Assembly (NCBI GenBank): GCA_030634715.1
Contig: DAOWAG010000115.1
Span: 1 to 5,023 of the forward strand
Reading direction: 5' to 3'
DNA: 5,023 nucleotides
Source: Candidatus Aegiribacteria sp.
GTDB lineage: Bacteria > Fermentibacterota > Fermentibacteria > Fermentibacterales > Fermentibacteraceae
Shown here: piece after piece, positions 4,809-5,023 of the stretch
How positions within the stretch are numbered: the first letter of the stretch is position 1
Layout of the letters: every line of letters starts with the position of its first letter
The notes under the pieces: generated by a model
The model's input: the letters and a program-made list of their open reading frames with translations, nothing else
The model's database searches: none
Told to the model about the DNA's origin: nothing
Position numbers and translations under genes: made by a program

Positions 4809-5023
4809 TTGAAGGAACGATTCTATTTCAGTGTCATCGTGCTGCTACTCACTTCTACAGGCATTGCGGAGAACGGTATACAGTCGGATGAATCGGAAAG
4901 CATCTGGATCACACCCGCTCCACCCAAAGGAACCTGGGTCGACCCGACGGACGGCACCATGGAGAATGGGCTGTCTTTCCTGTATGAGCCATGGCCATCC
5001 TATTCGGGGAGCGCCATAAATTA
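4809..5023 (+). CDS. secreted protein, TTG start, cut by the right edge (partial)
   Basis: The frame opens at TTG 4809 and stays open to the window end (71 codons plus two bases). AGGAGG (4796-4801) lies 7 nt before the TTG, and the first 20 residues make a clean signal peptide: MKER, hydrophobic core FSVIVLLLT, cleavage after G18-I19-A20. The visible mature part includes SIWITPAPPKGTWVDPTDG and SFLYEPWPSYSG, rich in Pro, Trp and Tyr, as in extracellular proteins. I do not recognise a family, and the C-terminus, which would show whether it carries the WGxIK tag, is outside the window. The long leader from the promoter at 4488-4517 has hairpins that may regulate it. Confidence 0.75.
   Translation, partial: MKERFYFSVIVLLLTSTGIAENGIQSDESESIWITPAPPKGTWVDPTDGTMENGLSFLYEPWPSYSGSAIN

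Noticed and set aside
4655..4891. Plus-strand frame overlapping the last gene's start
   Set aside because: It runs through the binding site and signal peptide of the gene at 4809 in another frame and has no binding site. The frame at 4831-5019 is likewise a shadow of that gene.
1..5023. CRISPR array, tRNA/rRNA, insertion sequence, toxin-antitoxin or defence genes
   Set aside because: No regular spaced repeats, no cloverleaf-like block, no transposase or terminal inverted repeats, and every confident gene with a readable N-terminus is an exported envelope or secreted protein.

Overview
The window looks like a chromosomal stretch of a Gram-negative (two-membrane) bacterium given over almost wholly to exported proteins. 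Of six genes with readable N-termini, one encodes a lipoprotein and the other five carry signal peptides; at least two are outer-membrane beta-barrels. Ribosome binding sites are strong (AAGGAGG type), promoter-like boxes fit a sigma70-type consensus, and two genes start with TTG. There are no housekeeping genes, RNA genes, transposases or CRISPR arrays. The style of the secreted proteins suggests an uncultured lineage near the FCB group (Fermentibacterota or WOR-3-like), but this is an impression from sequence style and not a demonstrated placement.

Layout from left to right. On the minus strand, the first codons of a gene running off the left edge (1-7) follow a small acidic lipoprotein (21-377) and are probably translationally coupled to it. 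A strong intrinsic terminator (479-501) ends the transcript of a FadL/TodX-like outer-membrane protein gene (523-1818). An AT-rich spacer follows, then a secreted protein with a TTG start (2009-2641), which has a near-consensus promoter at 2708-2736. Divergent to it on the plus strand is a small outer-membrane beta-barrel gene (2898-3431). This converges, across a hairpin at 3500-3525, on a minus-strand secreted protein that looks like a beta-propeller (3551-4399). On the right, a plus-strand promoter (4488-4517) reads into a doubtful small ORF (4572-4772) and then into a secreted-protein gene with a TTG start (4809 onward), cut by the window edge.

The most interesting signal is at the C-termini of the proteins at 2009-2641 and 3551-4399. 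Their bodies look unrelated, yet both end in the same ten-residue pattern, [ST][ST]WG[AS]IK[AS]xF, after a short linker that follows a 'VQF' strand end. Different codons are used in the two genes, so the match is at protein level and not a recent DNA copy. The simplest reading is a short C-terminal sorting, anchoring or secretion tag. The protein at 2009-2641 also resembles, from memory, extracellular domains that in other bacteria end in a PEP-CTERM tag, which would make this a case of tag replacement. The outer-membrane barrel between the two tagged genes is a possible but unproven partner.
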